Shown: in pieces, positions 1 to 14,100 of the stretch
Position numbering within the stretch: the stretch's first letter is position 1
Layout: the number at the start of each line of letters is the position of its first letter
Origin: Ascaris suum
Lineage: Eukaryota; Nematoda; Chromadorea; Rhabditida; Ascarididae
NCBI GenBank assembly: GCA_013433145.1
Contig: CM024189.1
Coordinates: 3,548,001-3,612,000, forward strand
DNA: 64,000 nt
Direction of reading: 5' to 3'
Position numbers and translations under genes: made by a program
Notes under the pieces: model-generated
Told to the model about the DNA's origin: nothing
The model's database searches: none
Seen by the model: the letters and a program-made list of their open reading frames with translations, nothing else

Positions 1-770
1 GTAGAAATGCTTGCTATAAAAAAATATGTCTTTAAGGTGTTCCAATTAAGAACTTGCTGCTTTACTTCCAAACAGTAGCTGAGTGCTCTTTAGGATAGGT
101 ATTTAGAGTCTATAAAGAAAGCAGGTCGGAAACACTGAGAAAAATGAAGTGCTATATGCGAGTGCAACAGCGATGAGGGCAAAAGGAATGTTAACGCACA
201 CATAAATAAAGCAGTCGTGAAATGCACACTGCCAAATAAATAGGTAAGGTAGACCAGACGGCGTATAACGTATACGTATAAGATTGCATATAATGCGTAC
301 TAAATTGTCATTTCACTTTTTAAATTGTCTGTTTTCATTTCCGCTTCCATTTCCAGTTCGTTTCACTGGCTTTTCGCTTGTTCTAGGAACCATGCTGCAT
401 AAAAATTGACCGATGTTGTCAAGAGGTAGGTAATAATTGGTCCAGTTGTAAAGCGACTGGAAAAAGCTTTAGTTTTGTGCTTAACATCGAGAAATCTCGG
501 CTATTTGACCTGAACTTCTTGAGCCCAATTCAAAGCATTCAAATAGAAACTTGTTCCTCAGGAAGTCTTCGGAACATGTAATCCGCCCTACGCGCATCCT
601 CCACTGTACATGGCTTCTCCCGCGCCGAAATATCACCCTTCTTATCGTATCAGCTATAGACAAAACATCAAGTGTCTTTAAGTAATCAAATGACCTTGAT
701 AATCAAATTCAACTGCGATTTCATAGATTGGTAATACTGTTTGTGAATCAGCTGAATCAGCGCCACTAAC

Positions 771-3700
771 CGTGAGCACCGTTGCACCTGGCCTTGTCAT
801 AATGACTATTCCTGGCATAAAGCGCGATCTTTTCCAGTGGAATTTTTCAGGAAGTTCGGACGTTCGATAGACGCTAACCAACGGGTTGTCGCCGTCATCA
901 TAGTCGCCCATTGGGGCCCACTGGTCGCATACTTTCAGTTCGAAAAACACCTGAAACGATTGCGGCCGCAGTTCATAAATATACACTTTCTGAAGCAGGT
1001 GAAAAAGTACAACAGTGAGTGCATAAATAAGACCTGGAAGCGTCTTTAAAGAAATATTCGAAAATTGTGGATGCCATTTGGCCCGTTGAAAAAGACACTC
1101 CTTTGACGTCATACTTCATTGCAGACGTTGCAATGGTATAACAGTGTTGTTGAAATCTGTGACAATTTTCAAAAATGCAGCACCTTTTCATGTTATTTAC
1201 GTGAAAGCAAAGGTTGATGGTTTATGGAAGCAAAAAAAAATGAGAAGTCCTAGCTTACCAGTTCGTTTTTCGGAGTACATCTATGTTGCGAAATCTTTCT
1301 TGATTAGTGGGATTGGAATATATAAGTATCAGAAGGAGGGGATTCTTGAGGCAGTCAATCTCGACAGCTGACAGATGTGCAGACGTGCTTCCGCAATCAC
1401 TAATCTCTGTCTAAACAGGAAGCGCATTTTAAAAAATTTCCGCTTTTCATTCCCAGAAGCACAGCAATGAACGCGATCTCTATTTTTGATGTAATGTTCA
1501 GCGACCAGGAAAATCTGTTGTTCAACAGAGCGTCCTCTCTGAAACGTTCTTGAAAGCGCTTTGAAACGTTTTGGATGTAAAGTGCATGAAGAGTTCTTTC
1601 CAATTTGTAATCACTAGCTCATTACTGAAGCGCCCTATCTGTCTATTTGTGGATGCCTTTCTAATTCTGTCATGTAGTTTACATCCGAAAATCAGTGCAG
1701 ACACAGCCTCAAAATTCGGTAGTACATGAGACATAAGGCCAACTCATTTCCATCTTTCGCGTTGGTCCATCAAATATCAAAAGAGGTGCACAAATTTAAA
1801 CTTGCCAAAAAGGTGTCTGCATTTCACAAGCGATCGGACTTTCATTTTGCACCGGTTCGATCACAAAACAGTTGCAGCTGCGTGCTGGGTGAGTTGGCAC
1901 GACATGCGCCTGTGCGTTCCGCTTATTTGGTCAAATGGTTTCAGTAGTGCGCAATGAAAATTAAGTTCACAGATAATTTCTTCCTGTTTTAACTGAGCGG
2001 AATACTCACATAAACTCCTACAAACATTATTTACCAACCGATATCCCACCTGTGTAAGACAGATGGAAATTTTTGACATCTCTGTATGTGTTTATCTCTC
2101 TTCGATGTTAATAGGTCAGCACTGAATGCGGTATAGAAGGTCATTTTATGGTTCGCATTACACCTATGAAATTCTCTGACTTAATCACAGGTGTTTTACA
2201 TTTGGAATTAAGGAATCGACAAGCAGGGATATAACAAGACTACTTTATAAACAACTACTGTCTAAGGATCACTTCGCTCAACTCTTTTCATCGATCAAAT
2301 GAATGTGTCAACTCTAACTGGGCGTGATTCCTTTGGAAAAGGCATGGTCGTTCCAGGATTAAGTCCTATCAGCGCTATGCAAAAACAGCGAATTTGAAAA
2401 CAAACCTCATCAAGCTCATCAGGACTTGTAAAAACCATCATCATCGAGTGCGAGTTAACGATTTTTGTTATCTTCGAAAAATCCGCTAAGCACTCCTCGA
2501 TGTAAAACTGCTCCTCGCTATCAACAGGATGCAATCCATGATCAGAAATAACAACGAGATTTGTTGACTCGAATAAACCTCTTTCTTCGAGCTTCTGCTA
2601 AAACTAAACTTGTTTGAAATCCCACAAAAATATGTTTACAGAATGAGAAATATATCAATTTATCGTTGTTTCAACCAATAATGTATCTACCGACTCGGCT
2701 TGAAACAAGCGAAGCTATATTTGTAAACAAACTGCTCTACTCCAAATAAGAAGCATCCCGCAAGACCAATCAAACCTAGCTCAACAGCGATAACAAAAAT
2801 CTTCAAACTTTAAAGCAATTAAGCATGGGAAGAGAGGACTAGGTGAAGTAATCACATCACATCATTATATCAATAACAAAATAAAATTTTTACATTTTTT
2901 ACACTATACTGCAAAAATCATTCAACCGATAACAACTTTCTTCACTGACACGTAATATAAACCTTAATTACCGGAAAACTATGTGCTTTATCACTTCAGG
3001 AAAAACTCTAATATTAGCGCTATCCAGTTGAGTTCAATTTTTATTTTGTGCTGATTTGTAAGTGGATGTGTTGCATCATTCGCTACTCGAGATTTACCGA
3101 GTTTAAAACTATGAGATTTCATCAGTGTAATACAAGCTAATGATTGCAGTACTAGTTTTCTTGCATCTCTGTTCTTATATTTCCGCTTGCTTTTTCTACC
3201 GCATAATCTCTTGACTAACTTAGGATTTGTGTTTATAAATTTCACAACTTTGCTTCGAATCCCATTAGCGATAGTATGTAGCTCTGAAGCAAAGATTATT
3301 TCTTATACGCAGCCATGTCGTAATGGAGACTCACAAAAAAAACCAATTTTTAATTAGATCAGTCGATCTCGTGATAACGACTTGTTTGTTTTATTTTTCC
3401 GGGTTGAACGTGCTTGTTCCACGCGTTTAGGAGTGGAGATGCGAAATGCGCACCTTGGCAACTGGTAGTGACTGAAGCAGCAAGTAGTGAAAGGGTTTCA
3501 GCTTTCCATGAACATATCGATGGCTTCACTCAGCACTGCGGGATAGTTTCATTGAAACATTTCGTGACTCCCACAAAACACACATATTTCCTGCCCGCTC
3601 GAGTACCTCACTGTTTGTTGCCGTTCATAAAAAAGTCGCGGCATTCGAAAAGTCTTTCAATCATACCAGCAATCTCCTTATCTAGGCAGTGTTGAACAGG

Positions 3701-6700
3701 GCGAATGCAGCTCTATACCACTAGGTAGACTTAGATGCTAAATTTTTTTAAAGCTACCATGTTTTCTTGTGCTTCCGGAGACTAAGAAACGTCAAGGAAT
3801 AGGAAAACCTCGGAGTGTCATGGAACATAGAAAGCCGATGCTTCCTGATTTCCAGATTACGACTACTCATGAAAGAGCACCAGAAACGTTTAAAGAGTAC
3901 GAATAATAACACTTACCTGAAGATCATGCAAATAGAGATCAGCCCGCGATATCGCCTGCCTTCCTTCATGGCTTTGAGAGCCAAAAAGCCGTAAGGTACT
4001 CTCAACGCCACCATAACGAATGAGGTAGAGCTGAAGAGCTCACATTATTCTAATTATTGACAGCATTTTCGGCGTCTTTCAGCTCATGAGAAATGCTCTT
4101 ATAACTGAGGATAAATAAGTTTCCTAGGATATCTTAATCTGGCTAGAGCTAAGATCCGATAAAAGCCGGAAGTCGAATAAATAACCGACTCAAAACACCC
4201 TAGTGGCCCACGTAAACATAGCTATAAACATAGTTGTACCAAGTCAATTTTCGAAAATGCTCAAGGTTTTTCTCCATCACTTATTTCAAAAGTTGGAGCT
4301 CAAGTTCTTGCGCTAGTTCTAAACGCTTGCATTCACTCGTTTCTGTGAGTTTGCTATCACTGTTCTCACAATGGCTAGTGGATTTTCATTTTATCGTCGA
4401 CAACAGTTCTCTTCAATATCACCTTCTCATCTGCAGAATATTCCAAGGACTGCGGATTGTCACCATTCTTTGGCAATGGTCAGAAACTGTCAATAACATC
4501 TGGGCACTTTTTTTTGAAAATCTATGCCTCTCAATTTTTGCGAGATTCGGTCAACATGGGAGGGAAGTCTCCGATACATATTTTACTGAGGTTAACATAT
4601 TCCAAGTCTTACTGCACTTTACTCTACAGTCATTACTGAGGAAATGCAAAAAAAACATTTCTTGTCTATTTCTAATAAAACTTTTTTATGTTTCACATTG
4701 CTGCAATCCCGAATAGTTGAAGCTGTCTTCTCTATTAGCACTTTTCTATCGGTAATCTTCGGATGAAATTGAAATGAGCCGATTTTTTCCAATCGTTGAT
4801 AGAGTGGCGTGTTTCATGGGGCATCACAGACACATAGTATGAGCTGCTAACTGCTACGCTCATCAAGCACCGTATGTAAAAAAAAGTTTAAAATTCTTCT
4901 AGCAAGCAGTCGTTCATTAGGACATACAGGGGTTCGCATTCGTTCCTTGCCGGGGGTTTGCTCATCCCCATTGTAAATGCAGCTTTCGTCTTGCATCATT
5001 GATTACTATTTATTCGGGACGCTATTTTTTCCTCAACCACATGCACTGCACCTGCTGCTTATATGCCTGATATTTCGTTATTCGCTCGACGATTTCTGGA
5101 AAATGCGTCGGAAGCGACTCAGTTTGTTCACTGAACGATGCGTTGTATTTACGAGAAAGCGGCACTTGTACAATCAAATCAACGTAAGGCACCTGTAATT
5201 AACACATAAGTTTAATTTAGTGAAAGAATTTCGAAAGTTACTTACTACGGACGCTTCATTGTGCATATTTTTCAGACGAGTCGTCGAAAATATCAAGATA
5301 ACTTTTTCTCGTTTTAAGTGCTGTTTATGGTAGATGGGCCTTTCATCGTAAAAAAGACAATTTCTTGCAAAAGCAGACCTTTTAGTTGTCCGCAAACGAG
5401 CAAAACACGAGAAAGCGACGAAAATCTTAGCGGTGACTGCAGATCACCTCTCTAAAATCATTTTAAGCATTCAAAAAGGCGTATCTTTGTGATCCTGACA
5501 CAATAATTTTAAGATAACGAGGTGAACATTGTTCCGATCATATGAAACCAATACAGAATAATTTGCAGGAAAGAACGCACTAGTGTTCCTTCTGCTCAGC
5601 GACTGCCATTTCAAAAAAAAAAAAAAAAATCATTGAAAATGACTCAGAAAGTCGTGAATGACCAGTGTATGTATCTTTCAGAAGAAAATTCGTCAGTCGG
5701 CATGATCAAGAAAATGTCACTGTAACCTTGGATTATTGAAAAACGTCTCATAAAATGATGCATATGTCATTTCATTGTAGCAAATCTCGAGTACTCATCT
5801 TTTTTGCAAGTAAAATGAAAGCTCCTGCCACTGTCACCTGACTCGTCGACGTTTGAAAGCGTATTTTGGTGAAAAGCAAACATGCGAGCTGTCGAAATTC
5901 GTCTATGCGCGTAGCTAATGTGGCACTCTAACAATGATCACCATTGTGTGCTTCCATGTAATTTTGCTTGACCCTTAAAATGGAATTAATCAGCTTTCGC
6001 TCGCTTCTTTTATAAAGTTATTGTCATGGCGAGAATAAATAGTAAGGTATACGTGACAGCCGGCAATCCAGTAGCAGTGCACGTCGACCCTTGCTTTCCC
6101 CGCCGTGTACCATAGAGGTGCAGGCCTGTCACTCCACCAAAAGTGAGCTGTATCGTTTGGCTGTTCTCCTTTGTGAAATCCGGTCCCAGTCTTTACATCC
6201 CACATATAATCCGCGGTGAATCCATGATTTTCAGCGTAAAGGCCTCAAAAACACTCATTATTTTAAAAAAAGAAAGCAACAGTCATGTACGGCATTTTAA
6301 AAATATCACTGACTAAGTGCCAGCATATTCGTACTTTCAGTGCGAGCATCGATTGCTGCTGTGCTCAGTACGGCGTTTTTCTTTTGTAACTGCTTCCTCC
6401 TACAATGCATGAAAACGCATATCGGTAAATAAAACGCAAGGCGTTGCAAAAGTCGTAGAAAGAACGCTTGCAGTGATGACGACGCTCTCGAATAAAAGTA
6501 GGAGGCGATAAGAATGTCAAAGCTTTGAAGTTGTTTCAAAACGTCAATCGTGCAAATGGCTACAGAGATGCTTTATGTTTTTCCTCGTTAGTTTACGTTA
6601 TAAATTTTTAAAGACGTGGAAAAGCACCAGATGAAACACTGTCGGGCGTGTGATCAAGTAATTTACTGAAGTTTGGTGACATTCATAGATTGAGTCAAAT

Positions 6701-9700
6701 TTTATTGAAATGACACTTTCGCATCGTGGAACCACCTCTTTTGAGCTAAATGACACTTGAAGTAGTAATATGAATGAATAAAAATCATCATCGATCACCC
6801 AATTTTCTTACGCATAACGTCAAGAATTCTAAAGCGATCGCTTTTGTGACATCAGAAAGGATTGTTTTGCGAGTTATTTCCAGCTTGCCAGAAGTAACAA
6901 ATAACAGAATCAACTCTTGATAAATTCCCATAGACCCTGGAATGATGACAAAATGAGAAAGTGATGACAGTTTGACAGCGGATGAAAGTGCATGCAATGG
7001 AGAGGAGATATCGAGCCATAGTCCCAATCTGCCGTTGATGTTCCGGCTGTACGAGCGAGTAAGACGATGATAATGGCAAATTCCTACTTGAAGAAAACTT
7101 TTCACATTTCCTCAGTTCAAAGCGAGCGGTGCTGAAAGAGCTCAGCCGAGAGTACTGGTGCACTCAGCTGTTCATAAACCCTGCCTTTCTCTTCGAAGTT
7201 AATAATGAAAGTGAGATAAATTTTGTTTGATTAAGGCATTCATTTGTTTTTATAATCAACTCGAATGATCTTTTTTTTGTTGATGAAAGGAAAAAATTAT
7301 CCCGTAGATGATTAAAAAAGCTGATTGTTTATTGCTGTTGGTTCCGTTTAAACTGGGGAATGACTTTTGATTGCAATAAGGGCAAACTGCAACGTCCGAT
7401 TCTACTAGAATGCCATGTACGCGATAAATCTTGTGTCTTTAGCAGCGATAGCGAAACCACAATGAACCAACTGCATGGCTGAACAAAATTTATGCTGAAC
7501 AACCTTTTATTTATGCAGCATTTTCCTGCAATCCCACTTTTCACTTAACCTGTATGAAGAATGACTAGGAGACTATCGAATTGCGTGACATAAATGACTT
7601 GGTCATTAGCCAGTTTCGAGGAATTCAAAGCGAAACTAACCTAATAAGTGGTTAGTTAGTTTGGCGTTTCACACTAAGTGCTGTTTTCGTGTCTTGTGCG
7701 CAATGTCCTATAGATTTATGAAAGAGGAGCTTTTTTCTGCTGTAGTGTGATGGCAACTGATAGCAGCTGTTAATGTGATTTTTATTGAGCAGTCGTTTGG
7801 ACAGCAGCCAGATGCGGAATTCACACAAATTTTGCGTTGCTTATTGCTAACGCAACATTTGTAATCGCATATAGCAAATGTTGAGTTGCTCACAAACAAA
7901 GCCGTAACGATAAACGTTCACGTGAACATATACAAATGTGTAGTAATGTTTTTGGTGTTGGTAAATGCAACCGATGCGATTAGCAGCTGTTCTAGCTATC
8001 AGTTCGAGCGCGTAGTTTGTCATGAACTCTGTCGTTATTTACCAATTGCGTTAATGAGTGGAAATGGAGCGAGTAGAGTATGTTGCTCATAAATTTAGCA
8101 CAAACTGCCCAGTTTTACATCACTACTAGTACAATCAGCACATTTCCCAAGGAATGTGCTCTTGAGCACATTTCTTGAGCTATCGTTTGCATTTGTTTTA
8201 GAATGAACTCAAACGCAATTTCTGATCACCATAGGCATAATATTCGAGTGGGAGATTTGTTGTAGGTTTTCTCTTATCACAGCTGCTTATTTACCACCTT
8301 TCAACTAGATACATTCAAACGGCACTGACCAAATCGCTTATTTAGAAGATTCTGGTGGAGATGTTATCATTCCTAGCTGGATACGGTGAAGATGAAGTAC
8401 AAAGTGTGTGCGCATGCACGAAAAATTTCTAATAGAAGCCAACGGCTTGTGCACAGAAGCGAAACCTACTTCCTTCGTGAGGGCCATCAAGGACAAAGAC
8501 TAGTCCGTAAACTTCAAGAAAATTGACCATTCCGCCTCAAGTCAAAAACAGTAAAAAGCAAAAGAGTTCATTTATTTAAAAAAAGCAGATACGCAATAGA
8601 ACATTGCCAGAGTAGTTAGACTGCTACTTGAAGTGCTCGACTGTCGCCTAACATAAACTAGGCGACCGTAACACAGGTAAACAAGTGAGAGAGCCAACGG
8701 TTCAAGGAGCCCGGTTGCAATTTTTGCGAATGTTTTTCTCGCAAGCAACAAATTTATTCCTCACCAAACTTTGAAATTAAACAATGATCTCCCACGTTTC
8801 GATATTTTAGTGCATGATGGATATGGACAGCAAAACAGATTACAGCTATTAATAGTATCAAGGTCTATGAAAGTGGCAGCGAGGTTGTTGGAAACCACTT
8901 TTGATTAACCCCATTGTACGCTGTTTTTTTTACAGCATAGTATAACATGGCGCATGGCATTTTCATAGAATCTTTTGGTGAAGACCATGTTTGAAGAAAT
9001 ATGCTGCGGCGTTCGAGCTAGTGGCCATGATCCGCACAATTCTTCGAGGTACTGCTCGCAAAAATCGAATGGAAGTATGAGTGTAAAAACTCCAGATTGA
9101 GGTTTAAAGTTGGTCCAGTGTCGAAATACACTTCATTCCTTTTTGTGCTTAGACAGGCGAAAAGATTGTCGTGTTTGTATTGAACAGGAGCGTGTTTGGG
9201 ATGCTCAGCCAATGTACTGTACAATGCATTACAAAGTCATGAGTGCTTAGCGCCACTCAACTAGCCTGCCTGATAAGTACCACCCCTTGATACGTTCGCA
9301 CACTTATAAAATTTTCCATCTCACAGTTTTGCAGTAAGTTCAGTGGGTATTTTTGTTACAGGGAGGTTTTTGTTAGAAAGCTGGCTAATCTTCACAAAGC
9401 CTGCTCGAGCTTCTCTCAGTGCATATGGTACAGTTCATCTGAAAATGCATAAAGGTTCAATTTTTTGCATTGCTTGTTTCCTCTCTGTTTCCTGGCATGA
9501 GATGGAGACCGTATTGTTCACCTGACAAGCGCAATACATACAGACGTGCTTTCTCACGATCGCCCTCTCGCCCTTCATCTGTTCCATTTGTGATAGGATT
9601 TTCGCTCGTCGCTAACATATTTTTCGTCAAAACTTACTATCCACAAACTGATAACTCGTCGGAGATCGCGCTTGACGGTGTGAAATTGAAACTAGATCAG

Positions 9701-10483
9701 AAAATTAAGGGGAATTGTGCTTTTTAAGCGACCTGACTGAACTCGGCAGGAATAAGCGCCGAGAATTTTATGCTCTCAAGTAAGTTTTTTAGAAAGTTTC
9801 TAATATTTTCGACATCTCCTATTGCTTCTTTGCAGAAATTTTTGATGCTTTGAGTTACTCGTTTTTCATTTAACTTCGATTCGTTTCCTGAAAATCACGT
9901 AAATTGCAAAAGGGCGGAAGCGCACAGGTGGATGAGACGTATTGCTCCGATATGATTTGCTCAAAAAAAGTTCTCTCACGCGATATTGATGAATCCTCAT
10001 TTAAAACTATCACTCTGATTTGTACAAAATATTTGATCCGCTTAAAATAAAAAGCGTCGGGATCGGTCAACTTTTTTTACACAACGTTAGAAGAGTCTAT
10101 TCATAGCAGTTTTTGATTTTCTGCGTTCAAGAAAAAGCGGATTATTTTAGGACGTTTATATGGGGGATTTGATTTACTTTTCAACATCCTCTCAAAACTA
10201 TGTCTGAAGTGAGAAACACTGATCGAGACATGTTCTGACCTGAAAAAAGACTCATCCAATTTGGATAGCTTTGCGTCGGATAAGTCGGTTTGACGTATTC
10301 AGCGTGTGCTCCGCTTTCCCGTAAATGTCGGAATCCGAGCAACTCGAAATTACTCTGGTTCAACTGCGAACTGCCAAGGCCATCTATTAAGAGCACGATC
10401 AGATTTTGCCCATACGGGACCTTTTGCAGTGTGGCCGAGCAGTAAAGCAGAACCAAAGTAAACAGCGTGCTCAACTTGCCCAT
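771..10483 (-). CDS. ENPP-like secreted phosphodiesterase, 3' end missing
   Basis: Six exons on the minus strand: 10483-10240, 6243-6053, 5192-5052, 4030-3917, 2594-2406 and 950-771. Phases match at every junction and give 353 codons. The product begins with a signal peptide (MGKLSTLFTLVLLYCSA), then the alkaline-phosphatase fold start LIVLLIDGLG, the nucleophile segment YPTQSYPNW, SGLYAENHGF across the first splice, FWWSDRPAPLWYTAGK, NLVVISDHGL, and late in the protein ELPEKFHWKRSRFMPGIV. This order is that of the ectonucleotide pyrophosphatase/phosphodiesterase (NPP) family, which hydrolyses phosphodiester or pyrophosphate bonds outside the cell. The C-terminal part, with the last metal-binding His, would lie left of base 1, so the gene is truncated by the window edge. 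The nucleophile position is Ser rather than Thr, and the usual Asp...His metal pair is absent from exon 4. Whether it is active is therefore doubtful; family membership is secure. Exon 5 could start 3 nt earlier, and exon 6 could run to a stop at 678. Confidence 0.88.
8137..8160. other. Near-perfect hairpin in ENPP intron 1
   Basis: AGCACATTTCC pairs with GGAATGTGCT with a one-base bulge. A further direct copy of AGCACATTTC follows at 8166-8175. Confidence 0.45.
8643..8666. other. 8-bp hairpin in ENPP intron 1
   Basis: GTCGCCTA and TAGGCGAC form a perfect stem around the loop ACATAAAC. It is short enough to occur by chance and is recorded for completeness. Confidence 0.5.
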
Positions 10484-10490
10484 TCCTGGA
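10484..10490 (-). promoter_or_regulatory. Putative SL trans-splice acceptor of ENPP-like gene
   Basis: On the minus strand a pyrimidine-containing 3' splice site ending in TTCCAG stops 2 nt before the ATG that opens the signal peptide. Nothing coding in frame precedes it. In nematodes such a site directly before ATG is usually the spliced-leader acceptor. The alternative is an ordinary intron after a 5' untranslated exon. Confidence 0.5.
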
Positions 10491-10991
10491 ACAGATTTTA
10501 TATCAGTTAACCTCGTTTAATTCATTAGACGAAATTGCATCCTTATGAGTGCTGAATACGCCTTCACGTATTCACTGCCACAGATAACAGCGTACAAATC
10601 CTATGGAATCATATATGACATACAAAAGCATTCCGCAATCGTCTGATATAGTTTACTGCTTATAATGCATCACTCTCCTTATAACAGTGATGCAAATGAC
10701 TCGTGTAAGGGTGATCAGTAAACTTTACATCAACGGCATTCGTGCAGAACAGAGAATGGCGACCATAAGACAGAGCACACTCACTACAAATGCATTAAGG
10801 CAAGGGTCGGCGAGCCTTAAAGGAGCGCGTATTCCATCACATGCAATCAGTGTGCCTCTAGCTGTTTACGTGAGGCGTCGTTTTAGCGAGGCTCGGTTCG
10901 GACCTTAACGGTTGCCATGCATGGTGCTGGTCGGTTTGGAGATGGCACTAGTCGCGCCAAGACTTTGTAGGAGCGATGATTCCCCCAGCCA

Positions 10992-11003
10992 CCCCCCCCC
11001 CCC
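10992..11003. repeat. C-run (12 nt)
   Basis: A homopolymer C run within a pyrimidine-rich patch upstream of the ENPP-like gene. Similar C-rich patches occur near 13.93, 15.57, 16.95 and 27.12 kb. Confidence 0.85.
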
Positions 11004-11199
11004 TCCCATACCGTAGTGTTATCCCTTCTGCCCTTACTATTGTTGACTTTTAAAGGCTTGTTGAGAACCTTAACCTCTTGCCTTGTTGCCAGATTAGATA
11101 GCATCTGGTTGAGCCTCGAAAGAGAAGGGATTTGCATATCCTTCAGGGGCAAGTTACGGGCAGAAGGCAAAGGGAATGGCCCCGGAACACTGACGAGGT

Positions 11200-14100
11200 T
11201 GTCAAAAAAAAAAAAAAAAAAACCTTATGCTTCTGAAAATGCGCCAAACCAACAAGCCTGCAACTTATATCAGAGCATTTAGGAGCAGAAACAACAAAGG
11301 CGGAAACGTGGTGAGCGGAAAAAAACATGACACGCGGTATTCTGCAATCCCTGTGCGCTTTTCATACAGCAGTCAAAATTCTATATAGCGACGGAATTAG
11401 CAAATAGCATAGGTGACAACGACTTGCTACAGAAATCCTTAAACTTTAAGTTTCTCAATTACGCCTATTTTTTGAAATATTTTAGAACTTCATTGCGAAT
11501 TCAATTTATCCATCGAAGATTTTGAAGCCACTTGGAGAAGGCAATCAAATCGATTTCGCTAGTCGAAAAATCTCAAATATTTTTGAACTAATAGCAAAAA
11601 TTTTGTTGTATTTCAGGCAGCTCGTAAAATTGGCTCCGCTAAATGTGTGAATGCTGTTGGAAATTGAAAAAAGCTGTGCATATTGCAGTCATATTGAGAT
11701 CTAATTGCTCCATATGTTAAAAGATTTCGATTTGTTTCTTATTAACGACGCAATTACCCTGCATTTGTACATATTCTTCCGCTCAGATGTGAACGGCTGG
11801 AGAGCGTTCACAAGATCGTGTTATCGCGCACTAATCTCATTCTATGCTTATTGGTGTAATTATATTTTTTCATGTTTCCCAGGGAAATATTTTAATTTTT
11901 GCACAACTAATGTAGCCGTCAAATGGGGCATATTCAAATATTCATACGTGAAACCTTGAAATTTTAAGGAACGTAATAAGATGTCTTAGTAAAATGTTTG
12001 TGTTTTGAACAGTTAAATCGATTGCAGACATGCGCAGTGTTTGGTGACGGGTGACCGATGACCGATGATAGATTTCGTCAAGAAATGCAAGACGCACTTT
12101 TTGAGGAAAAAAATACATCACTACATTATGCGACCGGAGGAATGCCAAACCCAACGTCGTTAATGTGCGGTACCACACCACTTTCTCTCTTGTTGAATCG
12201 CCCCTTCCCCATCTGAAAAAGAAAGAATTCTTTTTTTTTTTTGTATTCCGATGAGGGTTTTGAGGGAATATGCAACCATGAAATAAGTACCAGCTCAATG
12301 GAAAACCAACGCATTCTATAAATAAAACGAGTCGAATACTTGACAGAATTTGTTTTTGCCGGCTGTTTTTGTAGTTTCCATGGAAATGAGAGGATAATTT
12401 TTAGAACAGAATATAAGTGCTAAAATATTCTCTTAAAAATCAGTCGCAACCATGGATTAGTGTATATAGGAAAGTGTTTTCGATTGCTTGTCCGACTCAT
12501 AGCTGTCACATTCATCGATTAGGACCCTCTGGCTGCTTCATATGCATCCCCATGATTTCGATAGTCGTCTTCACATTTCACATTATGAAAGCTGAAGCAT
12601 AAAGCAATTAGATTTTAGCACATCCCCTCATCAGCAGCTGCAACGCTGTGGTCCCCTTATTGTCGCTGCAAAATCTTATTTAAATCAATGAATTGCCCGA
12701 TATGTGCTAATATTTAGATGAATATTAGGCTGATATTGGTATAGAAATTATTATGACTATTCATTCTGAAGGGGGCTCAAGAACATTTCCACGCAAAATA
12801 TGGCAGACCTATGGAGACGTATGGTTGCATGTTTGGCGTCAATCTGTATTGCCATTTCCGTTTCACTGCACTGAAAGAAATTACGAGCAGTGATAATCAA
12901 AGAAATCTTTGGAACAGTTCCTACAACATCAAAAATTACGAAAATAAAACGACACTTCATATAGGAGCTTTAAATTTGTATTTATGGGCTTTTTATTCTC
13001 GTAAATCAGCGCGTTTGAAAACAACATTTGATGGGTTGCTAAGAGCGTCATGTCTACAACATGTGGTAGAAGTAAAATTGGCCGAATGCAGTCAACCATA
13101 TCATCAACGAAGCGCTTTAAGAAGGCATTTTACGAACGTCATAACACAGAGTGTAAGGGATGATATTAGGCAACAGCTCTCACTGATACCCACGTATTTA
13201 ACTTGTTCAACCACCACAGTGGGCGATGTGACATATCAAGGTGGTTTCTAGCCAAATTCCAAATAAGCATGAAAGATGGACTTCTTGTCAAGGGGGATGA
13301 AAGAGTGAAAACTTCAAATTTCTTTAAAGAAGTTGAAACAAAGAAATAGATAGTGCAATGAGACTACAGGAATGTTCTAATGCTGTTCAATTTCCCGTTC
13401 CATAGGCTATGGAGCCTTTGCAGAATCTGAAGCTTTCTTCTACTCATCCTTTCAGACCGAATGCCCTCCGTTACTGCTGGTAAAAAAACTTACTCTTTCT
13501 ACAAACAACTACAATTCAAAGCCAGAGTATGAGAAAGAGTATCAAAGATGAACTAGAGTGGAAGTTGAAAACGACGTGCACAAAACAAGCGTGAAGCAGC
13601 TGCTTCTGCATTTAACCATAAAGCGAGGCAAATACGTGCAGGACTTCATGCAAAAAGCTATTTGTTTTCTGTCACTTTTGAATGAAATTATGTGCCGTCG
13701 TCGATGACGTCATCACTAAAAGGAGCATCAAAAGCGCCATATAAAGCAAATTACAGCAGTTAGGATAGCATATATCTTTATGTATTGTTGAACTTATTTG
13801 TCAGTAATAAAATCTTCCCCTCCTATGCTACCCATTGCACCTCCTTCAACCCCAACGCCTTCGCAACTTCACACTGGGAGCTGTATGCGAAGGACAGCAG
13901 CCTTGTATTTCCGGACTGTTGCTCTGTCACCCCTCCCCTCCCTTATTCCTCGGGCTGCGGAACGCATGGAACCTGAAAAATACTTAATGTTAGCTTGTTG
14001 GCCAACATATTCTTAACGGTGACCTTAATACGCTTGAAAGTCTTCAAAGGATAAAATTAGCGAAGATAGGTGACAGAGATCATGATCTGGGCCACACAAC

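Noticed and set aside
1840..1870. GGTTCGATC, like a tRNA B-box
   Set aside because: No A-box and no acceptor stem could be folded around it.
4234..4716. 160-codon plus-strand open frame
   Set aside because: It lies inside an intron of the well-supported ENPP-like gene, is pyrimidine-biased (Ser/Phe/Leu-rich), and has no motif or splice context.
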